From Xanthomonas campestris pv. phormiicola (GTDB lineage: Bacteria; Pseudomonadota; Gammaproteobacteria; Xanthomonadales; Xanthomonadaceae), in the NCBI GenBank assembly GCA_025666215.1, contig CP102593.1, positions 2,431,001-2,495,000 of the forward strand: DNA of 64,000 bases, in the 5' to 3' direction. Positions 43,817 to 52,024 of this stretch are shown one piece after another. The position numbers and the translations under genes are program-made. The notes under the pieces were generated by a model. The model was not told the origin of the DNA, ran no database searches, and saw only the letters and a list, made by a program, of their open reading frames with translations. Position 1 is the first letter of the stretch. The number at the start of each line of letters is the position of its first letter.

Positions 43817-45091
43817 TCAGTCGGCGGAAAGCGGCGGCGTGCGCCGGGTGCGGCGGGTGGCGCGGCGCCGGGCGATGACCTGGTCGACGTCGTCGAGCGC
43901 GCGGCGCAGGCGCGCGGTGGCTTCGGTGGTGCGCCCCGGTTGCACGTCCACGCCGTCGAGGAAGGTGCGATGGCGATCGTTGAGGATCTGGTGGCGCAGG
44001 GCGATGCCATGCGCGGCCAGCATCGGCTCCAACACCTCGGCGTTGCGGCGCAGGTCGGCCAGCGTATTGCGATAGGCCAGCTGGCAGACGCGGTGGCGCG
44101 CGGCATAGCTGAACAGATTGGTGAAGAACAGTTCGCTGTTGTCGGCATTGGGCTCGAACACCAGCTGGTCCACGCGCGGGTATTGCCGTGCGTACTTCTC
44201 CAGCCCGACCTGCATGCGCGATTGCAGCAGGGTGCGGAAGGTCTGCGACAGCACCGCCGGCAGGCCACCGCTGAGCAGCCGCGCGCGGTCGATCCGGCCG
44301 TTGCGGCGCGGTGCGTGGGTGGCGTCGTAGGGCACCAGCGGGTTGATCCCGATCATCAGGTCGATGCCGCGCTCCAGCAGGGTGGAGGCATGCATCGTGC
44401 GCCGCAGCGCGCCGTCGACGTAGTGGTGGCCGTCGATCTCCACCGGCGGGTACAGCCCCGGCAGCGCGGCGCTGGCCTGCACCGCCAGCGAGATCGGCAC
44501 CTGGTCCAGGCCCGGTTCGCCGAAGCGCACGGTGCGGCCGCTGTCCAGGTCCACCGCGACCACGAACAGGTCGGTGTCCAGCGCGCGGAAATCGTTGCTG
44601 CGGCCGCGGCGGCTGAACACGTCCTGCATGAAGCGCTCGACCCCGGCGTTGTCGAACAGCCCGCTGGGCACCAGTCCGCCGAAGCGGGTGATCAGGTCCG
44701 ACCAGCGGGTCTTGCGCGGCTCGGTCAGCAGGTCGTGCCACCAGCCGTAGGCGAGCTTGGGCAGGGTCGCGGCGCGGCGCAGGTATTCGTAGACGTTGGG
44801 GCGCAGGAAATCCTCGGGCCGGAAGTGCGCATCGTCGCTGTTGCCGGTGACGAAGATCCGGCAGATCTCGGCGCTGCTGATGCGATTGGCCAGGCCGGCG
44901 GTCAGGAACGCGCCGGAACTGACGCCGACGTAGCAGTCCAGCCGGGTCAGGTCGAGTCCGTCCAGCGCCTCGTCCAGCGCGCGCAGCGCACCGAGTCCGT
45001 ACATGCCGCCGATCGGGCCGCCGCCGGCGATGGCCAGGCCGATGCGGCCGTGGGAACGGGGGCGTGGCGAGGCGCTGTGGAGGGAAAGCAT
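43817..45091 (-). CDS. Patatin-like phospholipase
   Basis: A 424-residue patatin. The oxyanion GGGPIGGMYG, the nucleophile elbow GVSSGAF (catalytic Ser) and the DGA motif in HHYVDGALRR are all present. It probably hydrolyses acyl esters of lipids or of the granule surface in the cytoplasm; no signal peptide is seen. The Met at 45091 (MLSLHSASPRPRSHGRIGLA) is preferred to the one 20 codons upstream because AGGGAAAG-type sequence and the compact N-terminus fit better. It forms an operon with the phasin, a pairing seen in Xanthomonas genomes. Confidence 0.88.
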   Translation of the reverse strand: MLSLHSASPRPRSHGRIGLAIAGGGPIGGMYGLGALRALDEALDGLDLTRLDCYVGVSSGAFLTAGLANRISSAEICRIFVTGNSDDAHFRPEDFLRPNVYEYLRRAATLPKLAYGWWHDLLTEPRKTRWSDLITRFGGLVPSGLFDNAGVERFMQDVFSRRGRSNDFRALDTDLFVVAVDLDSGRTVRFGEPGLDQVPISLAVQASAALPGLYPPVEIDGHHYVDGALRRTMHASTLLERGIDLMIGINPLVPYDATHAPRRNGRIDRARLLSGGLPAVLSQTFRTLLQSRMQVGLEKYARQYPRVDQLVFEPNADNSELFFTNLFSYAARHRVCQLAYRNTLADLRRNAEVLEPMLAAHGIALRHQILNDRHRTFLDGVDVQPGRTTEATARLRRALDDVDQVIARRRATRRTRRTPPLSAD

Positions 45092-45178
45092 GCGCGGTCC
45101 GCGAAGGGCGTTGGCCGGAGTGTAGCCGAGCGGCATGATGCTTGCGGTCACGCGCGGCGACCAGCATCATCGGCGCCC

Positions 45179-45898
45179 ATGGCGCGCAGCAATCCCGTCC
45201 TGGAACGACTCGGCCGCCGTCTGGCGTGGCATCAGGCCGTGCACGATCCGGCGCACGAGCCGCGCAATGCGCTGCGCTGGCTGCAGGAACTGCGGCGCTG
45301 GCAGACGCAGCGGCTGGAGCGCAGCTTCGAACACTTCCTGGAGGACCCGCAGCGGCGCCCGGCGGCGATGTTCTTCCTGACCGATGTCTATGGCGACCGC
45401 GATTTCAGCCGCCGCGATGCGGACATCGTCAAGGTGCTGCCGATGATGCAGCGGCTGATGCCGGCCACGCTGCTGGACACGGTGGCCGACGGCATCGAAC
45501 TGGGCGTGCTGACCCACGCGCTGGACCTGCGCATGGCTGCAGCGTTGCAAGCGCTGGCGCCACGCCGCAAGCGCCTGGACGACGAGCTGTACGCGCAGGC
45601 CTACCGGCACACCGGCCTGCGCCGCCTGCGCCTGCACCAGATCGACCTGATCGCCAGCGTCGGCCTGGGCCTGGCCAGCGCGGTGCACACCCCGGGCGTG
45701 CGCATGCTGCTGCGTTTCGCGCGCGGCCCGGCCAAGGCGGCGGGGTTGTCGGAGTTGCAGGGGTTCCTGGAACGCGGCTTCGACGCGTTCTCCAAGCTGA
45801 GCGACGCGGAAGGCTTCATCGGCGATATCGAGACCACCGAGCGCGAGGTGTCGCGGCGTCTGTTCGCCGGGCACCCGCGGCCGTTCGCGTTCGACTGA
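45179..45898 (+). CDS. Conserved protein of unknown function, 239 aa
   Basis: An all-helical soluble protein, divergent from the patatin gene. The recognisable family pattern is AAMFFLTDVYGDRDFSRRDADI near residues 60-82 and LMPATLLDTVADGIELGVLT after it, seen in a family without an assigned function. No signal or membrane segment is present. Its position between the patatin/phasin pair and the PHA-system gene suggests a link to granules or lipid metabolism, but that is inference only. The start is the ATG at 45179. Confidence 0.72.
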   Translation: MARSNPVLERLGRRLAWHQAVHDPAHEPRNALRWLQELRRWQTQRLERSFEHFLEDPQRRPAAMFFLTDVYGDRDFSRRDADIVKVLPMMQRLMPATLLDTVADGIELGVLTHALDLRMAAALQALAPRRKRLDDELYAQAYRHTGLRRLRLHQIDLIASVGLGLASAVHTPGVRMLLRFARGPAKAAGLSELQGFLERGFDAFSKLSDAEGFIGDIETTEREVSRRLFAGHPRPFAFD

Positions 45899-45900
45899 GC

Positions 45901-46247
45901 GGGTCGGACCCTCACCCCAACCCCTCTCCCGGCGGGAGAGGGGCTAAAGCGCCACGGCTGTTCCCTTCTCCCACCGGGATAAGGTGGCCCGCAGGGCCGG
46001 ATGAGGGTACGGGCGCAGCCTCGTGCACCCAAACTCCGCGAGACGCTGCGGGTCGGACCCTCACCCCAACCCCTCTCCCGGCGGGAGAGGGGCTAAAGCG
46101 CTACGGCTGTTCCCTTCTCCCACCGGGAGAAGGTGCCCCGCAGGGGCGGATGAGGGTACGGGCGCAGCCTCGTGCACCCAAACTCCGCGGGACGCTGCGC
46201 GCCGGACCCTCACCCCAACCCCTCTCCCGGCGGGAGAGGGGCTTTGC
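45901..46247. repeat. 149-bp tandem repeat array of REP modules
   Basis: Two complete 149-bp units (45901-46049, 46050-46198) and a third, partial one (46199-46247). Each holds a cctctcccggcgggagagg palindrome, a ttctcccaccgggagaagg palindrome and the stretch gatgagggtacgggcgcagc. Copies 1 and 2 differ at only a handful of positions. The array fills the convergent gap between the 45179 gene and the PHA-system gene; no gene is seen in it. Confidence 0.92.
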
Positions 46248-46250
46248 CGC

Positions 46251-46526
46251 TCAGCCCAGCTTTTCCGCCAACACGCGGCGGATCTCGCTTTCCACCGTGC
46301 CCTTCAGCGCCGACAGCAGGAAGCCCAGTTCGGCGGTGACGTGCACCTGCTTGGGCAGCAGTTCGATGCGCCCGTCCACGCCGGAGCGCGAGAACAGCAG
46401 CGCATCGCCGTCCCAGCGCGATTCCAGGTCGAAACGTTCGGACAGCTTCTTGGCCGCGTCCTCGATCGCCTTGCGTGCCTGTGCGGGGGTCTTGCCGTGG
46501 TCGTGGCGGATGTCGATGCTGGACAT
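46251..46526 (-). CDS. Polyhydroxyalkanoic acid system family protein
   Basis: A 91-residue protein that fits the PHA_gran_rgn family: MSSIDIRHDHGKTPAQARKA at the start, KLSERFDLESRWDGDALLFS, then GVDGRIELLPKQVHVTAELG. The family was named from its link to PHA granule genes; its activity is not established. The start is MSSIDI rather than the upstream Met at 46571, which adds non-conserved residues. It is read toward the 149-bp repeat array and supports a granule theme together with the phasin at 43095. Confidence 0.85.
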   Translation of the reverse strand: MSSIDIRHDHGKTPAQARKAIEDAAKKLSERFDLESRWDGDALLFSRSGVDGRIELLPKQVHVTAELGFLLSALKGTVESEIRRVLAEKLG

Positions 46527-46645
46527 GCTGGCTCCTGTGCGGGCATGCGGCCCGCGGAAAAGATCAGGCATTGTGCGTATGCGCGGAGTGTTGTCCAGGT
46601 GCGGCGCGCTTCTTCAAGCGCGGGCAACCTGCTAGGCTCCCCGCC

Positions 46646-47443
46646 GTGCCCGACCTGCAAGTCCATTTCAGCAACCGCCAGCAACCCGACCGGCCCTTGC
46701 GCGCGGGCGTGCACCGCATCGTGCGGCAGGCGTCCGGGCATGTGCGCGTGGTCGACGACACCCAGGGCGCGCTGCTGCTGGCGCAGTTCTGCCTGGACCG
46801 GCGCGGGCTGTGGCTGCAGGTGGCCAACGGCGCCCGCGGCATCCACGTGAACGGGCGTCCGGTGCGGCGCATGGCGCTGCTGCGCGCCGGCGACGCGGTC
46901 TATGCCGATGGCGTGGAACTGGTGGTGCAGGGCGTGTGCGAGCCGCTGCAGCGTCTGCCCGACGCGGCGGAAGACGAGGGCGACGATCCGCGGCTGGTGC
47001 TGCGCGGCGTCGGCGGCCAGCACCACGGCCGCAGCTACACCCTGGACCGGGTGCGCGGCATCGGCCGCCTGCGCGACTGCGACATCTGCATCGACGATCC
47101 CGCCTTCGCCGAGCGCCACGCGCGCCTGGAGCGGCATGGCGAGCGCGTGTTGCTGCGCGGGCTCGGCGATGCGCAGACCCAGGTCAACGGCAACGCGGTG
47201 CGCGATTGCTGGCTGCAACCGGGCGACCAGTTGGTGTTCGACGCGCAACACCGCTTCGTGCTGGAAGTGCCGCAGGCGGCGGCCGGCGAACCGCTGCAGC
47301 ACGATCCGGCCAGCGTGCCGCTGGCTGCCGCAGCGGAGCCCGCACCGCGCCCGGCCACCGCGCTGCGCTGGCCGTGGCTGCTGCTCAGCGCCTTGCTGCT
47401 GGCGGCCGCGCTCAGCGGGCTACTGTGGTTCGGCGCGCGCTGA
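46646..47443 (+). CDS. FHA-domain protein with C-terminal membrane anchor
   Basis: A 265-residue protein from a GTG start (VPDLQVHFSNRQQPDRPL). Two FHA-like beta-sandwich segments are visible: residues about 1-90 (GARGIHVNGRPVRRMALLRA) and 115-205, where SYTLDRVRGIGRLRDCDICI, DDPAFAERHARLERHG and TQVNGNAVRDCWLQPGD hold the RIGR/SxxH-like phosphothreonine-binding pattern. A single membrane helix (WPWLLLSALLLAAALSGLLW) ends the protein. FHA proteins bind phosphothreonine peptides in kinase signalling or secretion. Its last 32 bp overlap the 3' end of msrQ on the other strand. Confidence 0.8.
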   Translation: MPDLQVHFSNRQQPDRPLRAGVHRIVRQASGHVRVVDDTQGALLLAQFCLDRRGLWLQVANGARGIHVNGRPVRRMALLRAGDAVYADGVELVVQGVCEPLQRLPDAAEDEGDDPRLVLRGVGGQHHGRSYTLDRVRGIGRLRDCDICIDDPAFAERHARLERHGERVLLRGLGDAQTQVNGNAVRDCWLQPGDQLVFDAQHRFVLEVPQAAAGEPLQHDPASVPLAAAAEPAPRPATALRWPWLLLSALLLAAALSGLLWFGAR

Positions 47444-48047
47444 GCGCCCGCCAGCCGCGCCAGCCCAGCAGCAACGCCAGGATCGCCGCGTACAGCAGCG
47501 GTTCGCGGATGTCCGATTTCACCAGCCACCAGAAATGCAGCACCGCCAGCACGCCGATCGCGTAGATCGCCTTGTGCAGCTTGCCCCAGGTGCGCTTGAG
47601 CCGGCGCATCCAGCCCTGGGTGGAGGTGATCGCCAGCGGGATCAGCAGCAGCCAGGCCAGGAAACCCACGGTGATGTAGGGGCGCTTGACGATCTCCTCG
47701 AAGATCTGCGCCCAGTAGCCGCGCAGGTCCAGGCCCAGGTACACGCCCAGGTGCACGCAGGCGTAGAAGAACGCGTACAGCCCGAGCATGCGCCGGAAAC
47801 GCAGCAGCACCGATTGCCCGCTCAGCTGCCGCAGCGGCGTGATCGCCAGGGTCAGCAACAGCAGGCGCAACGCCCACAGCCCGGTGCGATGCTCGATCGC
47901 GGCGACCGGATCGGCGCCGAGCGCGTCGCTGCCGGCCTGCCATACCTGCCAGAACTGCCAACCCAGGTAAGCCAACGGCGCCAGCGCCAGCACATGGACC
48001 ATGCCCTTGGCTGCGATCAAGCCAGAGGAACCGGACTTCACGGCCAT
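47412..48047 (-). CDS. msrQ: Heme-binding membrane subunit MsrQ of the MsrPQ system
   Basis: A 211-residue protein with about six membrane helices and the ferric-reductase-like heme domain. RRMLGLYAFFYACVHLGVYL and RRLKRTWGKLHKAIYAIGVL contain the conserved histidines, and the C-terminal segment is VLHFWWLVKSD. MsrQ passes electrons from the quinone pool to periplasmic MsrP, which repairs oxidised methionines. It lies downstream of msrP on the same strand, separated by 94 bp containing the cgagtcc array. It converges with and overlaps the FHA gene end. Confidence 0.93.
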   Translation of the reverse strand: MAVKSGSSGLIAAKGMVHVLALAPLAYLGWQFWQVWQAGSDALGADPVAAIEHRTGLWALRLLLLTLAITPLRQLSGQSVLLRFRRMLGLYAFFYACVHLGVYLGLDLRGYWAQIFEEIVKRPYITVGFLAWLLLIPLAITSTQGWMRRLKRTWGKLHKAIYAIGVLAVLHFWWLVKSDIREPLLYAAILALLLGWRGWRALSARRTTVAR

Positions 48048-48106
48048 GTCGCGACTGCCCTGGCCAAGCAGCGCACCCGCCCAACGCCGAAACCGCCTGC
48101 TTTTTC

Positions 48107-48137
48107 CGGGTCCCGAGTCCCGAGTCCCGAGTCCCGA
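48107..48137. repeat. Tandem cgagtcc heptamers
   Basis: Four tandem copies of the same 7-bp unit found at 41852-41888, inside the msrP-msrQ gap. It interrupts an otherwise compact operon. Confidence 0.8.
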
Positions 48138-48141
48138 TCAT

Positions 48142-49110
48142 TCAATACCATTTCTTTAAATCCATCCCGGCATACATCCCCGCGACCTGCTCGGCATAGC
48201 CGTTGAACGGGCGGGTCGGGATGCGTTCGGCGAACAGTTTGCTGGCCTTGCCGGCGATGCGGCGTTCGGTCTTCTGGCTCCAGCGCGGATGGTCCACCGC
48301 CGGATTGACGTTGGAGAAGAACCCGTACTCGGAGGCCTGCAGCTCGTGCCAGGCGGTCTCCGGCATGCGCTCGACGAAGCGGATCTCGACGATCGACTTG
48401 ATGCTCTTGAAGCCGTATTTCCACGGTACCACCAGCCGCAGCGGCGCGCCGTTCTGCTGCGGCAGCGGCTTGCCGTACAGGCCGGTGGCGAGCAGGGTCA
48501 GCGGGTTCATCGCCTCGTCGATACGCAGGCCTTCCTTGTACGGCCAGTCGATCGAGCGGTAGCGGATGCCGGGCATCTGCTGCGGATCGGCCAGCGTGGT
48601 GAAGGCGACGTACTTGGCCTTGGAGGTCGGGGCGAAGCGCTTGAGCACCGCGGCCAGCGGCACGCCCAGCCACGGGATCACCATCGACCAGCCCTCCACG
48701 CAGCGCAGCCGGTAGATGCGCTCTTCGGGGCTGCTGCCCTTGAGCAGGTCGTCCAGCGCCAGCGTGCCGGGCTTGTCGCATTCGCCGGACACCTTCACCG
48801 ACCAAGGCGTGGTGCGCAGGGTCTTGGCCGCCTTCGACGGGTCGGTCTTGTCGGTGCCGAATTCGTAGAAGTTGTTGTAGCTGGTCACGTCCTCGTAGCA
48901 GGTCAGCTCTTCGCTGGTGCGAAAGCCGCTGCGCGCCTGTTCCGGCGTCACCACGGTCTTCGGCGGGGCCGGCGGCTCGGCCTCGGCGCAGCCGACCAGG
49001 CCCAGCGCCGGTGCCAGCGCCAGGGCCTGCAGCAGGCGCCGCCGATCGCGGTAGACCGCCTCGTCGGTGATCTCGCGGCTGGGGATGTTGAGTGCATCGC
49101 GCAATGACAT
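48142..49110 (-). CDS. msrP: Protein-methionine-sulfoxide reductase catalytic subunit MsrP
   Basis: A 322-residue molybdopterin enzyme of the sulfite-oxidase fold. The cofactor-ligating cysteine is in [14 protein letters not shown]. Other motifs are [37 protein letters not shown] and [15 protein letters not shown]. An N-terminal [20 protein letters not shown] is a twin-arginine-type export signal, as expected for a periplasmic Moco enzyme. It reduces methionine sulfoxide in periplasmic proteins with electrons from MsrQ. The Met at 49110 is preferred over the upstream one at 49155. Confidence 0.95.
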   Translation of the reverse strand: MSLRDALNIPSREITDEAVYRDRRRLLQALALAPALGLVGCAEAEPPAPPKTVVTPEQARSGFRTSEELTCYEDVTSYNNFYEFGTDKTDPSKAAKTLRTTPWSVKVSGECDKPGTLALDDLLKGSSPEERIYRLRCVEGWSMVIPWLGVPLAAVLKRFAPTSKAKYVAFTTLADPQQMPGIRYRSIDWPYKEGLRIDEAMNPLTLLATGLYGKPLPQQNGAPLRLVVPWKYGFKSIKSIVEIRFVERMPETAWHELQASEYGFFSNVNPAVDHPRWSQKTERRIAGKASKLFAERIPTRPFNGYAEQVAGMYAGMDLKKWY

Positions 49111-49260
49111 GGCTGACTCCTGGGGGGCGGGCGACCGCTGGCGGCTTCTTCGCAAAGACTACGCTTGCGCAGGGCCGATGGATGCAAATGCAACCTAAAT
49201 TGTCCGGGCCGCAAGCTGGTGCGCTGCGGCATACTAGGCGTCTTGTCCGATAGGTGCCCC

Positions 49261-50346
49261 ATGACGCGCGCGTTCAATTTCAGTGCCGGCCCCGCTGCAT
49301 TGCCGGAATCGGTCCTGCGCCAGGCGCAGGCGGAGATGTTGGAGTGGAACGGCGTGGGCGCCTCGATCGTGGAGTTGAGCCACCGCGGCGCCGAGTTCAT
49401 GGCGGTGGCGGCCGAGGCCGAAGCCGACCTGCGGCGCCTGATCGGCATCTCCGACGACTATGCAGTGCTGTTCCTGTCCGGCGGCGCCACCACCCAGCAG
49501 GCGCTGCTGGCGCTGAATTTCGCCGCGCCCGGGCAGACCGTGGACTACGTGGTCACCGGGCACTGGGGCAAGACCGCGATCAAGCAGGTCACTCCGTACG
49601 CCAACGTGCACGTCGCCGCCAGCAGCGAGGCCGGCGGCTTCCACGTCATCCCGCCGCGCGCGCAATGGCAGCTCAGCGCCGATGCCGCCTACGTGCACAT
49701 CACCGCCAACGAGACCATCCACGGCGTCGAATTCCGCGACGCGCCGGACGTGGGCGCGGTGCCGCTGTTCGCCGATTTCAGTTCCAGCATCGCCGCCGAG
49801 CCGATCGACGTGTCCAGGTACGCGGTGATCTACGCCGGTGCACAGAAGAACCTGGGGCCGGTCGGGGTGGCGGTGGTCATCATCCGCAAGGACCTGTTGC
49901 AGCGCAGCGGCCAGCCGCGCGCGGACATCTTCGACTACCGCTCGCACGCCGCACGCGATTCCATGCTCAACACGCCGCCGACCTGGAACTGGTACCTGGC
50001 CGGGCTGGTGTTCAAGTGGATGCTGGCCGAGGGCGGGGTGGAGGAGTTCGCGCGCCGCAACCAGGCCAAGTCGGCGCTGGTGTACGCGGCGATCGACGGC
50101 TCCGGCGGCTTCTACCGCAACGAGGTGGTGGCCGAGGCGCGCTCGCGGATGAACATCCCGTTCTTCCTGCCGGACGAGACCCTCACCGCGCGCTTCGTCG
50201 CCGAGTCCAAGGCGGCCGGATTGCTGGCGCTGAAGGGCCACAAGGCGGTCGGCGGCATCCGCGCCTCGCTGTACAACGCGATGCCGGTGGCCGGCGCGCA
50301 GGCGCTGGTCGCGTTCATGCGCGACTTCCAGCAGCGCAACGGCTGA
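49261..50346 (+). CDS. serC: Phosphoserine aminotransferase
   Basis: A 361-residue PLP enzyme that converts 3-phosphohydroxypyruvate and glutamate to phosphoserine. It shows [36 protein letters not shown], and the PLP lysine in [12 protein letters not shown]. It is the usual length. It leads a co-directional set with pheA and aroA, in the order known for gammaproteobacteria (serC-pheA-aroA), though each gene here is separated by repeats. A catact box at 49229-49234 about 27 bp upstream may be its -10. Confidence 0.97.
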   Translation: MTRAFNFSAGPAALPESVLRQAQAEMLEWNGVGASIVELSHRGAEFMAVAAEAEADLRRLIGISDDYAVLFLSGGATTQQALLALNFAAPGQTVDYVVTGHWGKTAIKQVTPYANVHVAASSEAGGFHVIPPRAQWQLSADAAYVHITANETIHGVEFRDAPDVGAVPLFADFSSSIAAEPIDVSRYAVIYAGAQKNLGPVGVAVVIIRKDLLQRSGQPRADIFDYRSHAARDSMLNTPPTWNWYLAGLVFKWMLAEGGVEEFARRNQAKSALVYAAIDGSGGFYRNEVVAEARSRMNIPFFLPDETLTARFVAESKAAGLLALKGHKAVGGIRASLYNAMPVAGAQALVAFMRDFQQRNG

Positions 50347-50357
50347 GCCATCCCCCT

Positions 50358-50386
50358 GCAGGAGCGGCTTCAGCCGCGACCGGATC
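50358..50386. repeat. Single REP palindrome, serC-pheA gap
   Basis: caggagcggcttcagccgcg at 50359-50378, followed by accgg: a self-complementary cggcttcagccg unit of the same family as 34528 and 25400. Confidence 0.65.
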
Positions 50387-50425
50387 GCGCCCGCAGCGCT
50401 CCGCAACATCGAGGAACCACGATCC

Positions 50426-51592
50426 ATGGCCGCAAAGCCGAAGAAATCCCCAGCCACAGACGCGAAGCCGGCCAAGCCGACCTCGACCGGCGTCGCCAAG
50501 CCCGCGGTCGCCGCGCCGGCGTTGGCCGACGTGCGCGCCAAGATCGACCAGATCGACCGCACCATCCAGGCGCTGATCGCCGAGCGCGCGCAGTTCGCGC
50601 ACCAGGTCGGCAAGGCCAAGGGCAAGCTCGCCGCGGCGGTGGACTACTACCGACCCGAGCGCGAGGCGCAGGTGCTGCGCATGGTGGTGGACCGCAACCA
50701 GGGCCCGCTCAGCGACGAAGTGCTGGTGCACGTGTTCCGCGAGATCATGTCCGCCTGCCTGGCGCAGCAGGAGCCGCTGAAGATCGGCTACCTCGGCCCG
50801 GAAGGCACCTTCAGCCAGCAGGCGGTGCTCAAGCATTTCGGCCGTTCGGCGGTGGGCCTGCCGATGGCGACGATCGAGGAGGTGTTCCAGGAAGTGGAGA
50901 GCGGCAACGCCGATTTCGGCGTGGTGCCGGTCGAGAATTCCGGGCAGGGCACGATCCAGGTCACGCTGGACATGTTCCTGACCTCGAACCTGAAGATCTG
51001 CGGCGAGACCGAGCTGCGCGTGCACCAGTACCTGCTGTCGCGCGCCGGCCGGCTCGATGCGATCGAGCGCATCTATGCGCATCCGCAATCGTTCGCGCAG
51101 ACCGCCGGCTGGCTGCGCGCGCATCTGCCGAAGGTGGAGAAGATCCCGGTGTCGAGCAACGCCGAGGGCGCGCGGCGCGCGCGCAATGCGGAGGATGCGG
51201 CGGCGATCGGCGGGGAGAGCGCGGCGCATGTGTATGCGCTGAAGAAGGTGATCATGAAGTCGATCGAGGACGACGACGACAACACCACGCGCTTTCTGGT
51301 GATCGGCCGGCAGATCTTTCCGCCGTCGGGGCACGATCGCACGTCGGTGCTGGTGTTCATCCACGACAAGCCGGGTGCGCTGTTCGATGTGCTCAGTCCG
51401 TTCGCGCGGCATGGGATCAGCATGAACCGGATCGAGTCGCGGCCGTCGCATCAGGCGAAGTGGGAGTACGGGTTCTTCATCGATCTGGCCGGGCATGTGG
51501 AGGACGAGGCGATGAAGCAGGCGCTGGCGGAGTTGAAGGCGCATTCGGCGCAGATCAAGGTGTTGGGGTCGTATCCGGTGGCGGTGCCCTGA
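50426..51592 (+). CDS. pheA: Bifunctional chorismate mutase / prephenate dehydratase
   Basis: A 388-residue P-protein. An N-terminal Lys/Ala/Pro-rich tail of about 30 residues is followed by an AroQ chorismate mutase (VRAKIDQIDRTIQALIAERA ... KAKGKLAAAVDYYRPEREAQ). The prephenate dehydratase domain (residues about 118-295) has IGYLGPEGTFSQQAVLKHFG and the TTRFLVIG motif. The ACT regulatory domain has GALFDVLSPFARHGISMNRI and ESRPSHQAKWEYGFF, the phenylalanine-binding ESRP motif. It makes phenylpyruvate from chorismate and is feedback-controlled by phenylalanine in the family. The basic tail is longer than in E. coli. Confidence 0.97.
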   Translation: MAAKPKKSPATDAKPAKPTSTGVAKPAVAAPALADVRAKIDQIDRTIQALIAERAQFAHQVGKAKGKLAAAVDYYRPEREAQVLRMVVDRNQGPLSDEVLVHVFREIMSACLAQQEPLKIGYLGPEGTFSQQAVLKHFGRSAVGLPMATIEEVFQEVESGNADFGVVPVENSGQGTIQVTLDMFLTSNLKICGETELRVHQYLLSRAGRLDAIERIYAHPQSFAQTAGWLRAHLPKVEKIPVSSNAEGARRARNAEDAAAIGGESAAHVYALKKVIMKSIEDDDDNTTRFLVIGRQIFPPSGHDRTSVLVFIHDKPGALFDVLSPFARHGISMNRIESRPSHQAKWEYGFFIDLAGHVEDEAMKQALAELKAHSAQIKVLGSYPVAVP

Positions 51593-52024
51593 TCTGATGG
51601 TTTGCTTGCAGGCGGCTTTAGCTGGAAACCAAAGCCAGAGTTGGAAGCCAAGGCTTTCGCGCGTTGCGCGACTTACTTTGATCGGCCTGCGGCCGCTGAG
51701 GAGCGCTTCTTTGAATGGCCAAAGAAAAGTAAGGCCGCCGCAGTCGGGTCGCCCCGCGCTGCGCGCGGGGGCCGCGAGCAACCTGGGATTTTTCGCTGGC
51801 ACATGGATGTGCCAGCGAAAAACGACGCGCATCCTGCGCGCCGCCCCTGCGGGGTTCTGCCCAGGCCGCTCGCCGACCCTCAATGGGGACCCCTGAAAAG
51901 CGAAGGGCAGCAACAGCAGCAGTAACAGCAGCAATGGCAGTGGCAACGGTGGAATCGGCTGCAACAACAAGATCAACAGCGTGCGGCCCGCTTGCGGGTG
52001 ACGACGGCAATCTCAGGAACGGTG
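51593..52024. other. Gene-free pheA-aroA gap with strong hairpins
   Basis: 432 bp without a supported gene. It contains ttctttg-aatggc-caaagaa at 51707-51726 and, at 51789-51822, a perfect 15-bp stem (tttttcgctggcaca, loop tgga, then its complement). A CAG/CAA-rich run (gcagcaacagcagcagtaac) lies at 51909-51950 just before aroA. The composition is noticeably less GC-rich at both ends. aroA is probably transcribed from within this gap. Confidence 0.65.
51789..51822. repeat. Perfect 15-bp stem-loop
   Basis: The arms are exactly complementary, with a 4-nt loop. Because the T-run is in the 5' arm and the A-run in the 3' arm, it is not a classical terminator for the plus strand; a structured RNA end or cruciform is possible. 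It lies about 200 bp after pheA. Confidence 0.85.

Noticed and set aside
45901..46247. CRISPR array
   Set aside because: The repeats are direct 149-bp units with no alternating unique spacers, and no cas genes are in the window.
51992..52024. TTG start 11 codons upstream for aroA
   Set aside because: No ribosome-binding site; the ATG at 52025 has AGGA at correct distance and matches family length.
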